Shown in pieces: positions 6,527 to 14,944 of a stretch of 64,000 bases of DNA. Where the stretch lies: positions 1-64,000 of the forward strand of contig NZ_QGDQ01000010.1 of the NCBI RefSeq assembly GCF_003149145.1. Direction: 5' to 3'. Position 1 is the first letter of the stretch. Every line of letters starts with the position of its first letter. Both the position numbers and the translations under genes were made by a program. The stretch comes from Quadrisphaera granulorum. GTDB lineage: Bacteria > Actinomycetota > Actinomycetes > Actinomycetales > Quadrisphaeraceae. A model generated the notes under the pieces. That model was given only the letters and a program-made list of their open reading frames with translations, did no database searches and was not told the origin of the DNA.

Positions 6527-8635
6527 GTGCACTGGTCCACAGCTGTCCCCAACCTCGTCATCGGGCTCCGCGAAGGGCTCGAGGCCGGGCTCGTCCTCAC
6601 CATCCTCCTGGCCGCGGCCCGCACGTCAGCCCCGGACGGCTCGCGCCGCCCCACGGCGCCGGTGTGGCTCGGTGCCCTGGCCGCGCTCGCCTGCGCCGGG
6701 GCGTTCGCCGCGGTGCTCTCGGTCTCGGACTCGGTGCTGTCCAGCACCGGCCAGGAGGCCCTCGGCGGGCTGCTGAGCGTGCTGGCCGTCGGCCTCATCA
6801 CGGCGATGGTCGTCTGGATGCGCCGTGCCTCGGCGTCGCTGGCCGGCGAGCTACGCGGCAAGGTGGCGGTGGCATCACTGGCCGGTCCGGCGGCGCTCGC
6901 CGCGGCAGCGTTCCTCGCGGTGGGCCGCGAGGGCCTGGAGACCTCGCTGTTCCTGTGGACGGCAGCGCGCGCCGCGGGGTCCAGCACCGGCCCGCTCGTC
7001 GGCGCGGCCATCGGCCTCGCCGGCGCGGCGGTGCTGTGCTTCCTGCTGTTCCGACGGGCGATCCGCTGGAAGGTCGGCCCCTTCCTCAACCGCACGGCGG
7101 TGCTGCTCGTCGTGATCGCCGCGGGGGTGCTCGCCTACGGACTCGGCGACCTGCAGGACGCCGGCTGGATCCCCGGTCACACCTGGACGGCGTTCGACCT
7201 CACGAGCAGCGTCGACGCCAGCACCTGGTGGGTCGCCCTGGTCACGGGCCTGACCGACCTCTCCCCGCGGATGACGGTGCTGCAGGTCACCGCCTGGGCG
7301 GTCTACCTCGTGCTGACCCTGCGCGCGCTCGCCGTGGCGGGCCGCGCCCCCACGCCGCAGCCCGAGCCTGCTCCGGCTTCCGCAGCCGTCGCTCCCGGCA
7401 CCGCAGAAGGAGCAGGACGACGACGGCGCGGTGACGCGCTCGCCGCCCGGCTGGCCTCGCGGCCGTGGCGCACGGCGGGCGTCGTCGTCGCCGTCCCAGC
7501 CCTGGCAGCGGTGGCGCTGGTGCAGCTGCTCCCTCGCAGCAGCGCGGTGGCCACCACGCTGACGGTGACGGACACGCAGTGCGCGCCAGGGTTCAGCACC
7601 GCGAGCGCCGGCACGCAGGTGTTCCAGGTGACCAACAGCTCCTCGCGGATCGTGGAGGTGAACCTCGACGACGCGAGCGGCGGCATCGTCGGGGAGATCG
7701 AGACACTGGCGCCCGGCACCACCGCGCCGATGTCCGCGACGCTCGGCAGCGGGACGTACACCGTGAAGTGCCTGCCTGCGGGCAGCGACGCCCTGAGCTC
7801 CGGCTCCGTGCAGGTGACGGGCAGCGCCGGGAGCACGGTGGATACGGCCGCGCTGGCGGTGAAGCCGGTGTCCCTGGACGACCTCAAGGGCCCCGACGCC
7901 GCGTACCAGACCTACGCCGCGGGGCAGCTGACGCAGCTCGCAGCCCAGGTCGCGACGCTGCAGGCAGACCTGCACCGCGGTGACCTGGCCGCCGCGCGCC
8001 GCGACTGGCTGCCGCCGCAGCTGACGTGGGAGCGAGTCGGTGCCTCCTACGACAGCTTCGGTGACCTCGGCGCCGCCGTCGACGCCCTTCCCGACGGGCT
8101 GCCTCAGGGCGTGGACGACCCCGGCTTCACCGGGTTGCGCCGCCTGGAGTTCGGGCTGTGGCACGGCCAGAGCGCCGAGGAGCTGCTGCCGGTGGCCGAC
8201 CAGCTCGCCAAGGACGTCGCGGCGGCGCAGGCGCACCTCGGCGACGACGACCTCGCCGGCGACCCGACTCAGCTGCCGGTGCGCGCCCACGAGATCCTCG
8301 AAGACGCCCTGCGTGACCACCTCACCGGTCTGGACGACAACGGCGCTGGCGCCCGGTACGCCATGACAGCGGCCGACGTCGACGTCACGCGGACCGTGCT
8401 CAGCGAGCTCGCGCCGCTCCTGGACGCCCGCCGTCCGCACCTCGTGGCCACGGCCGATGCACAGCTCGACCGGCTCGACACGGCGTTGGCCGCCACGCGC
8501 ACCGCCGACGGCACGTGGACGGCGCCCGCCGACGTGCCGCACGCCCAGCAGCAGGCCGTGCGCGCCTCGATCGGGGCGGTGCTGGAGACGCTCTCCGCCG
8601 TCCCCGACCTTCTCGAAGTTTCCCCGGGCTCCTGA
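6527..8635 (+). CDS. efeU: EfeU-EfeO fusion: iron permease with EfeO domain
   Basis: A 702-residue protein joining two normally separate parts of the EfeUOB iron importer. Residues 1-270 are an FTR1/EfeU permease with about seven helices and both REGLE iron-binding motifs (15-19 and 134-138). A Pro/Ala linker (about 272-300) leads to an eighth hydrophobic segment (317-335). Residues about 345-432 are a cupredoxin-like EfeO N domain with Cys352 and Cys415. Residues about 455-700 are an imelysin/M75 EfeO domain. The eighth helix would place the EfeO part outside the membrane, as needed. In the M75 domain the usual HxxE motif (GFHRIE type) reads GLRRLE at 536-541, with Arg538 in place of His. 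GTG at 6527 starts the gene; efeB follows 70 bases later. It imports iron, probably ferrous after EfeB-linked redox chemistry. Confidence 0.9.
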   Translation: MHWSTAVPNLVIGLREGLEAGLVLTILLAAARTSAPDGSRRPTAPVWLGALAALACAGAFAAVLSVSDSVLSSTGQEALGGLLSVLAVGLITAMVVWMRRASASLAGELRGKVAVASLAGPAALAAAAFLAVGREGLETSLFLWTAARAAGSSTGPLVGAAIGLAGAAVLCFLLFRRAIRWKVGPFLNRTAVLLVVIAAGVLAYGLGDLQDAGWIPGHTWTAFDLTSSVDASTWWVALVTGLTDLSPRMTVLQVTAWAVYLVLTLRALAVAGRAPTPQPEPAPASAAVAPGTAEGAGRRRRGDALAARLASRPWRTAGVVVAVPALAAVALVQLLPRSSAVATTLTVTDTQCAPGFSTASAGTQVFQVTNSSSRIVEVNLDDASGGIVGEIETLAPGTTAPMSATLGSGTYTVKCLPAGSDALSSGSVQVTGSAGSTVDTAALAVKPVSLDDLKGPDAAYQTYAAGQLTQLAAQVATLQADLHRGDLAAARRDWLPPQLTWERVGASYDSFGDLGAAVDALPDGLPQGVDDPGFTGLRRLEFGLWHGQSAEELLPVADQLAKDVAAAQAHLGDDDLAGDPTQLPVRAHEILEDALRDHLTGLDDNGAGARYAMTAADVDVTRTVLSELAPLLDARRPHLVATADAQLDRLDTALAATRTADGTWTAPADVPHAQQQAVRASIGAVLETLSAVPDLLEVSPGS

Positions 8636-8705
8636 CCCGCTCGCCCCGCTCCCCGAGCGTCACCTCGCCCGTGCCCTCACCCGACTACAGCAAGGACGTC
8701 ATGCC

Positions 8706-9953
8706 ATGGATCTGAACCGCCGCAACTTCCTGCGAGGAGGGCTGGCCGGTGGCGCCGGCACGGCCCTCGCCGCCGCCCTGGCCGTGGGCGGTGCCCGCGC
8801 CGACGCCGCAGCGGCCGCAGAAAACGGCTCCGGCGGGCAGGCTTCGGAGCCGGCGACCTACCCCTTCCACGGCGCCCACCAGGCAGGGGTGCTGACGCCC
8901 GGGCCCAGCGAGAAGCAGAAGGCAGCAGCCTTCGTGGCCCTGGACGCCACGGCGGCAGCCCGCGAGGACCTCAAGGCCGTGTTCGAGACGCTGACCGACA
9001 GGGCACGCGCCCTCACCGCCGGCGGGCCCGCACCCGACCTCGGCGTCGGGCAGCCACCCGCGGACAGCGACGTGCTCGGCCCGAGCATCCCCGCCGACGG
9101 CCTCACCGTGACGGTCTCGGTGGGCGCCAGCCTCTTCGACGACAGGTACGGCCTGGCCTCGGCGAAGCCGGCCAAGCTCACGCCGATGCGCGTGTTCCCC
9201 AACGACGCGCTGGAGGACGCGTGGACCGGCGGCGACGTGATGCTGCAGCTGTGCGCGCACCACCCCGACACCGTTCACCACGCGCTGCGCGACATCACCA
9301 AGCACACGCGCGGCGGGCTGCAGCCGCGCTGGCGTATGGACGGCTTCGACTCCCCGCCGCGGCCCAGCGGCACCAGCCGCAACCTCCTGGGCTTCAAGGA
9401 CGGCACCGCGAACCCCACCGGCGACGAGGCAGCCAGTCTCATCTGGATCGACGACCCGTCCGAGCCTGCGTGGGCGCAGGGCGGCAGCTACCAGGTGGTG
9501 CGGGTGATCCGGATGCTCACCGAGTTCTGGGACCGCGTCTCCCTCGACGAGCAGCAGCAGATGTTCGGGCGGCGTCGCGACAGCGGCGCGCCCCTGGACG
9601 GCAACGCCGAGTTCGACACCCCCGACTACGCCAAGGACCCCCACGGCGACGTCATCCCCCTCGACTCCCACATCCGCCTGGCCAACCCGCGCACCCCGGA
9701 CACCGCAAACCAGCGGCTGCTGCGCCGCTCCTACAACTACGACCGTGGGCTGGACGCCAACGGCAACCTCGACGTCGGGCACGTCTTCACCTGCTATCAG
9801 CAGGACGTCGTGCGGCAGTTCGAGACCGTCCAGCTGCGCCTGGTCGACGAGCCCCTGGTCGACTACGTGCAGCCCTTCGGCGGCGGCTACTTCCTCACGC
9901 TGCCGGGGGTGCGTGACTCCAGCGACCACTACGCGAAGGCCCTGTTGGCCTGA
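8706..9953 (+). CDS. efeB: EfeB: Tat-exported Dyp-type haem peroxidase
   Basis: A 415-residue deferrochelatase/peroxidase. The N terminus [20 protein letters not shown] is a twin-arginine signal (Arg5-Arg6), followed by an Ala-rich hydrophobic stretch and a likely cleavage region near residue 37. The body is a Dyp-type peroxidase, with GFKDG at 229-233 (catalytic Asp of GxxDG) and the haem-ligand region [11 protein letters not shown] followed by [11 protein letters not shown]. It acts outside the cytoplasmic membrane, probably oxidising ferrous iron or removing iron from haem for the EfeUO permease encoded just upstream. Length and motifs are complete. The ATG at 8706 is the only start that retains the Tat signal in register. 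Confidence 0.95.
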   Translation: MDLNRRNFLRGGLAGGAGTALAAALAVGGARADAAAAAENGSGGQASEPATYPFHGAHQAGVLTPGPSEKQKAAAFVALDATAAAREDLKAVFETLTDRARALTAGGPAPDLGVGQPPADSDVLGPSIPADGLTVTVSVGASLFDDRYGLASAKPAKLTPMRVFPNDALEDAWTGGDVMLQLCAHHPDTVHHALRDITKHTRGGLQPRWRMDGFDSPPRPSGTSRNLLGFKDGTANPTGDEAASLIWIDDPSEPAWAQGGSYQVVRVIRMLTEFWDRVSLDEQQQMFGRRRDSGAPLDGNAEFDTPDYAKDPHGDVIPLDSHIRLANPRTPDTANQRLLRRSYNYDRGLDANGNLDVGHVFTCYQQDVVRQFETVQLRLVDEPLVDYVQPFGGGYFLTLPGVRDSSDHYAKALLA

Positions 9954-9961
9954 CCACCTGC

Positions 9962-10822
9962 ATGTGCCAGCCTCGACGCGTGGAGTCGTTCACGCGTGCG
10001 GGCCTGCACTTCGACGTCACCGACGTCGGGCCCGACCTGCCCGACGCACCGGCGGTGCTGTGCCTGCACGGCTTCCCGCAGGATCGCTCCGCCTACGACG
10101 CCGTCGCCCACCGCCTGGCCGGTCGCGGCGTGCGCGTGCTGGCGCCCGACCAGCGCGGGTACTCCCCCGGTGCACGTCCGCCCGGACGCCGCGCGTATGC
10201 GCTGCCTGAGCTGGTGGCCGACGCCGTCGCCCTTCTCGATGCCGCCGGTGCGCGGCGGGCGCCCGTCGTCGGGCACGACTGGGGCGGCGTGGTGGCGTGG
10301 GCCCTGGCAGCCTGGCACCCCGACCGGGTGGCGTCGCTGACGGCGCTGTCGCAGGCCCACCCCGACGCCATGACCGGCTCGCTGCTGCGGTCCTCCCAGG
10401 CGCTGCGCTCGTGGCACATCGCCGCATTCCAGGTGCCGGGCCTGCCCGAGCAGGTGCTGACGCGTGCGGGGGCGCTCGAGCGGCTGCTGGTCCACACGGG
10501 GCTGCCGATTGACCTCGCCCGCGGCTACGCCGAGCGAGCCGCCACGGGCGGGCGCCTCACGGCGGCGCTGGGCTGGTACCGCGCGGTGCCCTTCGCGGGC
10601 CGAGCCGGGGGACGGGGTCGGGGCGTGGGGCGGGTCGCCGTCCCCGTCACCTACCTCCACGGCTGGCGCGACCCCTTCTACTCCCCCGCCACGGTCCTGG
10701 CCACGGCCGACCACGTCGACGGGCCCTTCCAGCGACGGACGCTGGACACCGGCCACTGGGTTCCCGAACTCGAACCCGACGCCGTGGTCACCGCCGTGCT
10801 CGAACACCTCAGCCGGACCTGA
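9962..10822 (+). CDS. Alpha/beta hydrolase, epoxide-hydrolase-like
   Basis: A 286-residue alpha/beta hydrolase. The oxyanion segment HGFPQ is at residues 36-40 and the nucleophile elbow GHDWGG at 104-109 carries Asp106, as in epoxide hydrolases and haloalkane dehalogenases rather than a serine esterase. The C-terminal catalytic His is in DTGHWVPEL. The substrate is unknown. It begins eight bases after efeB on the same strand and could be read through from that operon, although no iron-related role is evident. Confidence 0.85.
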   Translation: MCQPRRVESFTRAGLHFDVTDVGPDLPDAPAVLCLHGFPQDRSAYDAVAHRLAGRGVRVLAPDQRGYSPGARPPGRRAYALPELVADAVALLDAAGARRAPVVGHDWGGVVAWALAAWHPDRVASLTALSQAHPDAMTGSLLRSSQALRSWHIAAFQVPGLPEQVLTRAGALERLLVHTGLPIDLARGYAERAATGGRLTAALGWYRAVPFAGRAGGRGRGVGRVAVPVTYLHGWRDPFYSPATVLATADHVDGPFQRRTLDTGHWVPELEPDAVVTAVLEHLSRT

Positions 10823-10870
10823 CGCGAACGCGCTTGCCGCGCGTGAACGCTGCTGGTTAGCGTCGCCGCG

Positions 10871-11458
10871 GTGAGCTCGCCCGTCGTCCCCACCGTCCCC
10901 GACATCGTCGTCGCCGCGGAGCGCCGTGCGGCTGAGCACTCCTTCGTCTGCTCCTGCGCTGCCCCGACGGGGCCCCTGCTCGCGACGCTCGCCGCGGCGG
11001 TCAGGCCCGGCGGGCGCGTCCTGGAGCTGGGGACGGGCGTCGGCGTCGGCACCGCGTGGATCGTCTCCGGGCTCGAGGGCCGCGAGGACGTCGAGGTGGT
11101 CACCATCGAACGCGACGACGCGCTGGCCGACGTCGTCCGGAACGCCAAGGACCCCGACCTCCCCGTCACCGTGCTGACCGGCGACGTCGAGGCCGTGCTA
11201 CCAGGCCTGGGCACCTTCGACCTCGTCTTCGCCGACGCCGAGGGCGGCAAGTGGTCGGGCCTGGACCTGACCATCGCCGCCCTCGCGCCCGGCGGGGTGC
11301 TGCTCGTGGACGACATGGACCTCGCCCGCTACTCCGCGCCCGAGCACCGCGCGGCGGTGACGAGGGTGCGGGAGACCCTGCTGACGCATCCCAGCCTCGT
11401 CAGCGTGGAGCTGGCCACGGGCACCGGTCACATCCTCAGTTCGCGCCGCCCGAGGTGA
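10871..11458 (+). CDS. SAM-dependent O-methyltransferase-like protein
   Basis: A 195-residue class I methyltransferase, in the size range of small O-methyltransferases (COG4122-like). The SAM-binding motif I is VLELGTGVGVGTAW (about residues 50-63); an acidic residue follows at VTIERDD, and DLVFADAEGGKW corresponds to the post-motif II region with the catechol-methyltransferase-like Asp. VDDMDLARYS near residue 145 is also typical. The methyl acceptor is unknown. GTG at 10871 is the first start. The stop overlaps the end of the convergent MMPL gene by 23 bases. Confidence 0.8.
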   Translation: MSSPVVPTVPDIVVAAERRAAEHSFVCSCAAPTGPLLATLAAAVRPGGRVLELGTGVGVGTAWIVSGLEGREDVEVVTIERDDALADVVRNAKDPDLPVTVLTGDVEAVLPGLGTFDLVFADAEGGKWSGLDLTIAALAPGGVLLVDDMDLARYSAPEHRAAVTRVRETLLTHPSLVSVELATGTGHILSSRRPR

Positions 11459-13703
11459 CCGCCGCGGCCGGGGCCGGTGCCGGGTTGGTCGGGGCTTCGG
11501 AGGGCACGTCGTGACCCTCGGCGCTGATCTTCGGTAGCACGCGGTCCATCCAGCGGGGCATCCACCAGGTGCGGCGACCGAACAGGGCCATCGCCGCGGG
11601 CACCAGCAACATCCTGACGATCCCCGCGTCGATGAGCACGCTCACCGCCAGGCCCACGGCGAGCATCTTGATGACGACGACGTGCGACGTCGTGAACGCC
11701 AGGAACACGCTGATCATGATGAGCGCGGCCGAGGTGATGACACGTCCGGTCGTGGCGAGGCCCTCGCGGACGGAGGCGGTGTCGTCTCCGGTCTTCGCGT
11801 AGTGCTCGTGGACGGCGGACAGGAGGAACACCTCGTAGTCCATCGACAACCCGAAGACGATGGCGAACATCATCATCGGCACGTAGGCCTCGATGGGCAC
11901 CGTCTGCTCCAGGCCGAACAGGCTGCTGCCCCAGCCCCACTGGAACACCGCGACGAGCACGCCGTACGCCGCGGCGATCGACAGGAGGTTGAGCACCGCG
12001 GCCTTGATGGCGAGCAACAGGCTCCGGAAGCTCGCGAGAATCAGCAGGAACGCGGTGAGGACGACGACGCCGATGATGATCGGCAACCTGTCGACGAGCA
12101 CCTCTTGGAAGTCGAACTGGCTCGCCGTCGTCCCCGTGAGGTAGCCCTTGGCACCGGTGTCGGCGAGCGCCGTCGGCAGCGTGGTGTTCAGGAGGGTGTC
12201 GTAGAGGTCGCTCGTGGCCTCGTCCTGCGGGCTGGTGGTCGGGATGACCGTGCCGATGAGGAGCTTGCCGTCCTGCGAGGGCCTGATGGGGCTGACACGC
12301 GCCACGTCGGCGGTGCCCGTCAGGTCGGCCTGCAGGGTCTGGGCGAGCTGCTGGGGTGGGGTGATGGCCCCGGTGACATCGACGACCACCGTGAGCGGAC
12401 CGTTCGCACCGGGCCCGAAGCCCTCGCTGATGAGGTCGTAGGCGCGCTTGTCGGTGAAGCTCGACGGGTCGGCGCCGTTGTCGATGTGACCCAGGCGCAT
12501 CGAGAACATCGGCACGGTCAAGACCGCGAGCACGAGCATCCCCGCCACGAAGGCCGGCCACGGGCGGCGGACCACGGCGGCCGCGTAGCGGTGCCACATG
12601 CCGTGCGGCTCGCTCGCCTCGGCCACGGGCTTGCGGACGGACCACCTGTCGATGCGACGCCCGAGCACACCGAACGCCGCGGGGACCAGCGTGACCGCAC
12701 CCGCGGCCGCCGTCGCGACGGTGAAGACGGCGGCGAAGCCCAGCCCGCCGATGAACGAGATCCCCGAGGCGTAGAGGCCGAGCAGCGCGACGGCGACGGT
12801 CCCGGCAGCCACGAGGACGGCGTGGCCCTTGGTCGCGACGGCCCGTCCGGCGGCGCGCACCGGGTCCTCACCGTCGAGGAGGAGCTGGCGGTACCTCGTG
12901 GCGAGGAACAGCGCATAGTCGATGCCGACGCCGAGGCCGACCATGAGGGCGAGCGTCGGGGACGCCGTCCCCAGGGTGACCACCGCGGCGACGAGACCCA
13001 GGATGCTCAGGCCGAGCACCGTGCTGACGATCGCGGTGACCAGCGGCAGCACTGCGCCGAACAGGCTCCCGAAGCCGACGAGCAGCACGATCAGGGCGAC
13101 GATCAGGCCGACCACCTCACCGGCGTGACCCTCGCCGGGGCGGGTCAGCTCGTCGAGAGCGCCGCCGTACTCGACCTGCACGCCGGCGTCGCGGACCTCG
13201 GCCACGGCGTCGTCGAGGTCGGAGACGTAGTCCTCACCGAGGGTCTTGGGCCGCACGTCGAACTGGACCGTCGTGTAGGCGGTCCGGCCGTCGGGCGAGA
13301 CGGTCGGCGCGGTCGCCGAGAACGGGTCGGACGCGGAGAGCACGTGCGGGAGCGTGCCCAGCTCGCTGACCGCTGCCTGGATCTGCGGGGCGTCGGCCTG
13401 GAGGGAGCCGCTCTCCACGTGGAAGACGACCTTGCCGCCCGAGCCACCCGCGGCGGGATCGCTCGCGGTGAGCAGTTCGGCGCCCGTGTGCGACTGGGTG
13501 CCGGACAGGTCGATGTCGTCGTTGAAGGTGCCGCCGGCGAGCACGTTGGCGACGGCTGCTGCGACCACCGCCAGCAGCCACATCGCGAGCACGCGGTACG
13601 GGTGGCGGGCGGAGGCCTCGCCGATGCGGAAGAGCCCGCGGGGCGGGGCCGGTGTCGGGGCCGGTGTCGGGGCCGGTGCGGTGGCCGGCGTGCTGTGCGG
13701 CAC
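11436..13703 (-). CDS. MMPL family RND-type exporter
   Basis: A 755-residue membrane transporter of the MMPL family. It has an N-terminal Pro/Ala/Thr-rich cytoplasmic tail, a first helix YRVLAMWLLAVVAAAVANVLA, an extracytoplasmic domain, and two blocks of five to six helices. The second block holds the characteristic FAIVFGLSMDYEVFLLSAVHEHY and the first holds MVGLGVGIDYALFLATRYRQ, both carrying the GxxxDY proton-relay motif. It probably exports lipids or hydrophobic compounds using the proton gradient. GTG at 13703 has GAGGAG seven bases upstream. It is divergent from the TetR gene, the usual layout for regulator-controlled efflux. Confidence 0.9.
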   Translation of the reverse strand: MPHSTPATAPAPTPAPTPAPPRGLFRIGEASARHPYRVLAMWLLAVVAAAVANVLAGGTFNDDIDLSGTQSHTGAELLTASDPAAGGSGGKVVFHVESGSLQADAPQIQAAVSELGTLPHVLSASDPFSATAPTVSPDGRTAYTTVQFDVRPKTLGEDYVSDLDDAVAEVRDAGVQVEYGGALDELTRPGEGHAGEVVGLIVALIVLLVGFGSLFGAVLPLVTAIVSTVLGLSILGLVAAVVTLGTASPTLALMVGLGVGIDYALFLATRYRQLLLDGEDPVRAAGRAVATKGHAVLVAAGTVAVALLGLYASGISFIGGLGFAAVFTVATAAAGAVTLVPAAFGVLGRRIDRWSVRKPVAEASEPHGMWHRYAAAVVRRPWPAFVAGMLVLAVLTVPMFSMRLGHIDNGADPSSFTDKRAYDLISEGFGPGANGPLTVVVDVTGAITPPQQLAQTLQADLTGTADVARVSPIRPSQDGKLLIGTVIPTTSPQDEATSDLYDTLLNTTLPTALADTGAKGYLTGTTASQFDFQEVLVDRLPIIIGVVVLTAFLLILASFRSLLLAIKAAVLNLLSIAAAYGVLVAVFQWGWGSSLFGLEQTVPIEAYVPMMMFAIVFGLSMDYEVFLLSAVHEHYAKTGDDTASVREGLATTGRVITSAALIMISVFLAFTTSHVVVIKMLAVGLAVSVLIDAGIVRMLLVPAAMALFGRRTWWMPRWMDRVLPKISAEGHDVPSEAPTNPAPAPAAAVTSGGAN

Positions 13704-13776
13704 GGAGGGGCTCCTCAGGCGGAGGGCGTGTCGGGCGCCGCGAACGCTAGGGATCACGACTGGATTCTGTCAACAC

Positions 13777-13797
13777 TGCCATATGGCATTCGTGCCA
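13777..13797. promoter_or_regulatory. Palindromic operator candidate for the TetR regulator
   Basis: The divergent promoter region holds the perfect palindrome TGCCATATGGCA (13777-13788), and its right half TGGCA pairs again with TGCCA at 13793-13797 across TTCG. Three alternating half-sites between an exporter and a TetR gene make a plausible shared operator. Confidence 0.55.
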
Positions 13798-13850
13798 CAT
13801 CGCTGCTCGAGCACTCAAGTCCTCCCGGTGGGGCGCCGTAACCTGACGAC

Positions 13851-14507
13851 GTGGGAGAGGTGACGGCGCCGAGCGGGCGCCGCGAGCGCAAGAAGGTCGA
13901 GACGCGCGACGCGCTGCGCGACGCGGCGCGGCGCCTCTTCGCCGAGCAGGGCGTCGCCGCGACGTCGATCGAGCAGATCACCGAGGCCGCCGACGTCTCG
14001 CAGCGCACCTTCTTCCGCTACTTCGAGTCGAAGTACGACCTCCTGCTGCCCGACCTCACCGCGCTGTTCGACGAGCTCGAAGCGGCGCTCGCGGAGCGCC
14101 CTCGCGATGAGCACCCGCTCACCGCCTACGAGGCCGCACTCATCGCGGTGATGGCCCGACAGGCTGCGAGCGGTCAGGGCATGACCACACTCATCAGCGG
14201 GATCGACGTGTCGGACCCTCCCGTCACGGCGCGCCTGGCGCGCTCGTTCGTCATCTGGGAGGAGCGCCTCACGGACCTGTTCGTGGCCCGCCTAAGCGGT
14301 GCCGAGGCCGTCACAGGGAACGATCAGGACGACGACGAGCGCGCCGAGCAGCTGGCGCTGCGCGCCTCCGTCACCGCGGGCATCGCCGTCGCGACCACGC
14401 GCGCGGTGGTCCGCTGGGCGAGGCGGCACCCCCGCGTGCCGCCGCTGGCGCGACTCCAGGCCGTGCGCTCCAGCTTCGCGCTAGCCCGCGCCGGCTGCCC
14501 CCTCTGA
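13851..14507 (+). CDS. TetR family transcriptional regulator
   Basis: A 218-residue TetR regulator. The helix-turn-helix is at about residues 16-62 (TRDALRDAARRLFAEQGVAA, SIEQITEAADVSQRTFFRYF, ESKYDLLLPDL), followed by an all-helical ligand domain. The start GTG at 13851 has no clear ribosome-binding site, so the message may be leaderless; a second GTG at 13860 is an alternative. It faces away from the MMPL exporter across a short intergenic region with palindromes and probably represses both genes until a ligand binds. Confidence 0.9.
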   Translation: MGEVTAPSGRRERKKVETRDALRDAARRLFAEQGVAATSIEQITEAADVSQRTFFRYFESKYDLLLPDLTALFDELEAALAERPRDEHPLTAYEAALIAVMARQAASGQGMTTLISGIDVSDPPVTARLARSFVIWEERLTDLFVARLSGAEAVTGNDQDDDERAEQLALRASVTAGIAVATTRAVVRWARRHPRVPPLARLQAVRSSFALARAGCPL

Positions 14508-14606
14508 CTCTCCCCGCGCGACGATCACGCACCTGAGCGCCACATCCGCACTGAAGGCGTGGGCAGGCTCAGCGATCAGGCACCTGCCGCTGATGTCGCT
14601 ACCGAG

Positions 14607-14647
14607 CTCCAGATGCCGGAATCGCGGCTCCATTCCGACATCTGGAG
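14607..14647. repeat. TTCCGACA-family inverted repeat
   Basis: CTCCAGATGCCGGAAT (14607-14622) and ATTCCGACATCTGGAG (14632-14647) are complementary at 15 of 16 positions, with a 9-base loop. A second TTCCGACATCT follows at 14653. The TTCCGACA core recurs in another intergenic region at 61815-61884. It may end transcription of the TetR gene. Confidence 0.6.
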
Positions 14648-14820
14648 CACCGTTCCGACATCTTCGGCAGCGGCGCGGCTCCTGAAGCGGCGGGACGGGG
14701 AGCCTCCTGGACGGCATCGTTGCCCTCGATCACGGGCCGTGGCGCAGCGTGACTCCGCCGCCAGGTCACCCGGTGTCGCCTTCCACGCTTTCCCACCCTG
14801 AGGGCGCGCGGCGCGCGGAA

Positions 14821-14858
14821 GTTACGAGATTGACCCACTTTTGGAACATGAGGGAAAC
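14821..14858 (+). promoter_or_regulatory. GlnR-like nitrogen-control site
   Basis: GTTAC (14821), GACCC (14832), GGAAC (14843) and GAAAC (14854) occur at exact 11-base intervals, resembling the actinobacterial GlnR array gTnAc-n6-GaAAc-n6-GtnAC-n6-GAAAc. The outer two elements fit fully and the inner two partly. It lies 87 bases before a glutamine synthetase start, where nitrogen control is expected. Confidence 0.5.
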
Positions 14859-14944
14859 ACGCAAACCGGGCTGCACGCCTACGTTCACGGGCGCGCTTGG
14901 CAGCCGCCCCGGGTCCCGGGGCGCCCCCGATCTGAGGAGAACGC

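Larger units (their letters stand above)
14508..14944. other. 437-base intergenic region before glutamine synthetase
   Basis: I see no convincing gene here. The region holds an inverted repeat of the TGTCGGAA/TTCCGACA family (14607-14647 and a further TTCCGACA at 14653-14660) and a GlnR-like site (14821-14858). The strong ribosome-binding site of the next gene (GAGGAG near 14935) closes it. Confidence 0.6.

Noticed and set aside
11682-13841. A 719-residue open frame on the + strand
   Set aside because: Antisense to the MMPL gene; charged, motif-free sequence.
14559-14801. An 80-residue open frame in the gap before glnN
   Set aside because: It runs through the inverted repeat, lacks a ribosome site and resembles no protein; the repeat explains the region better.
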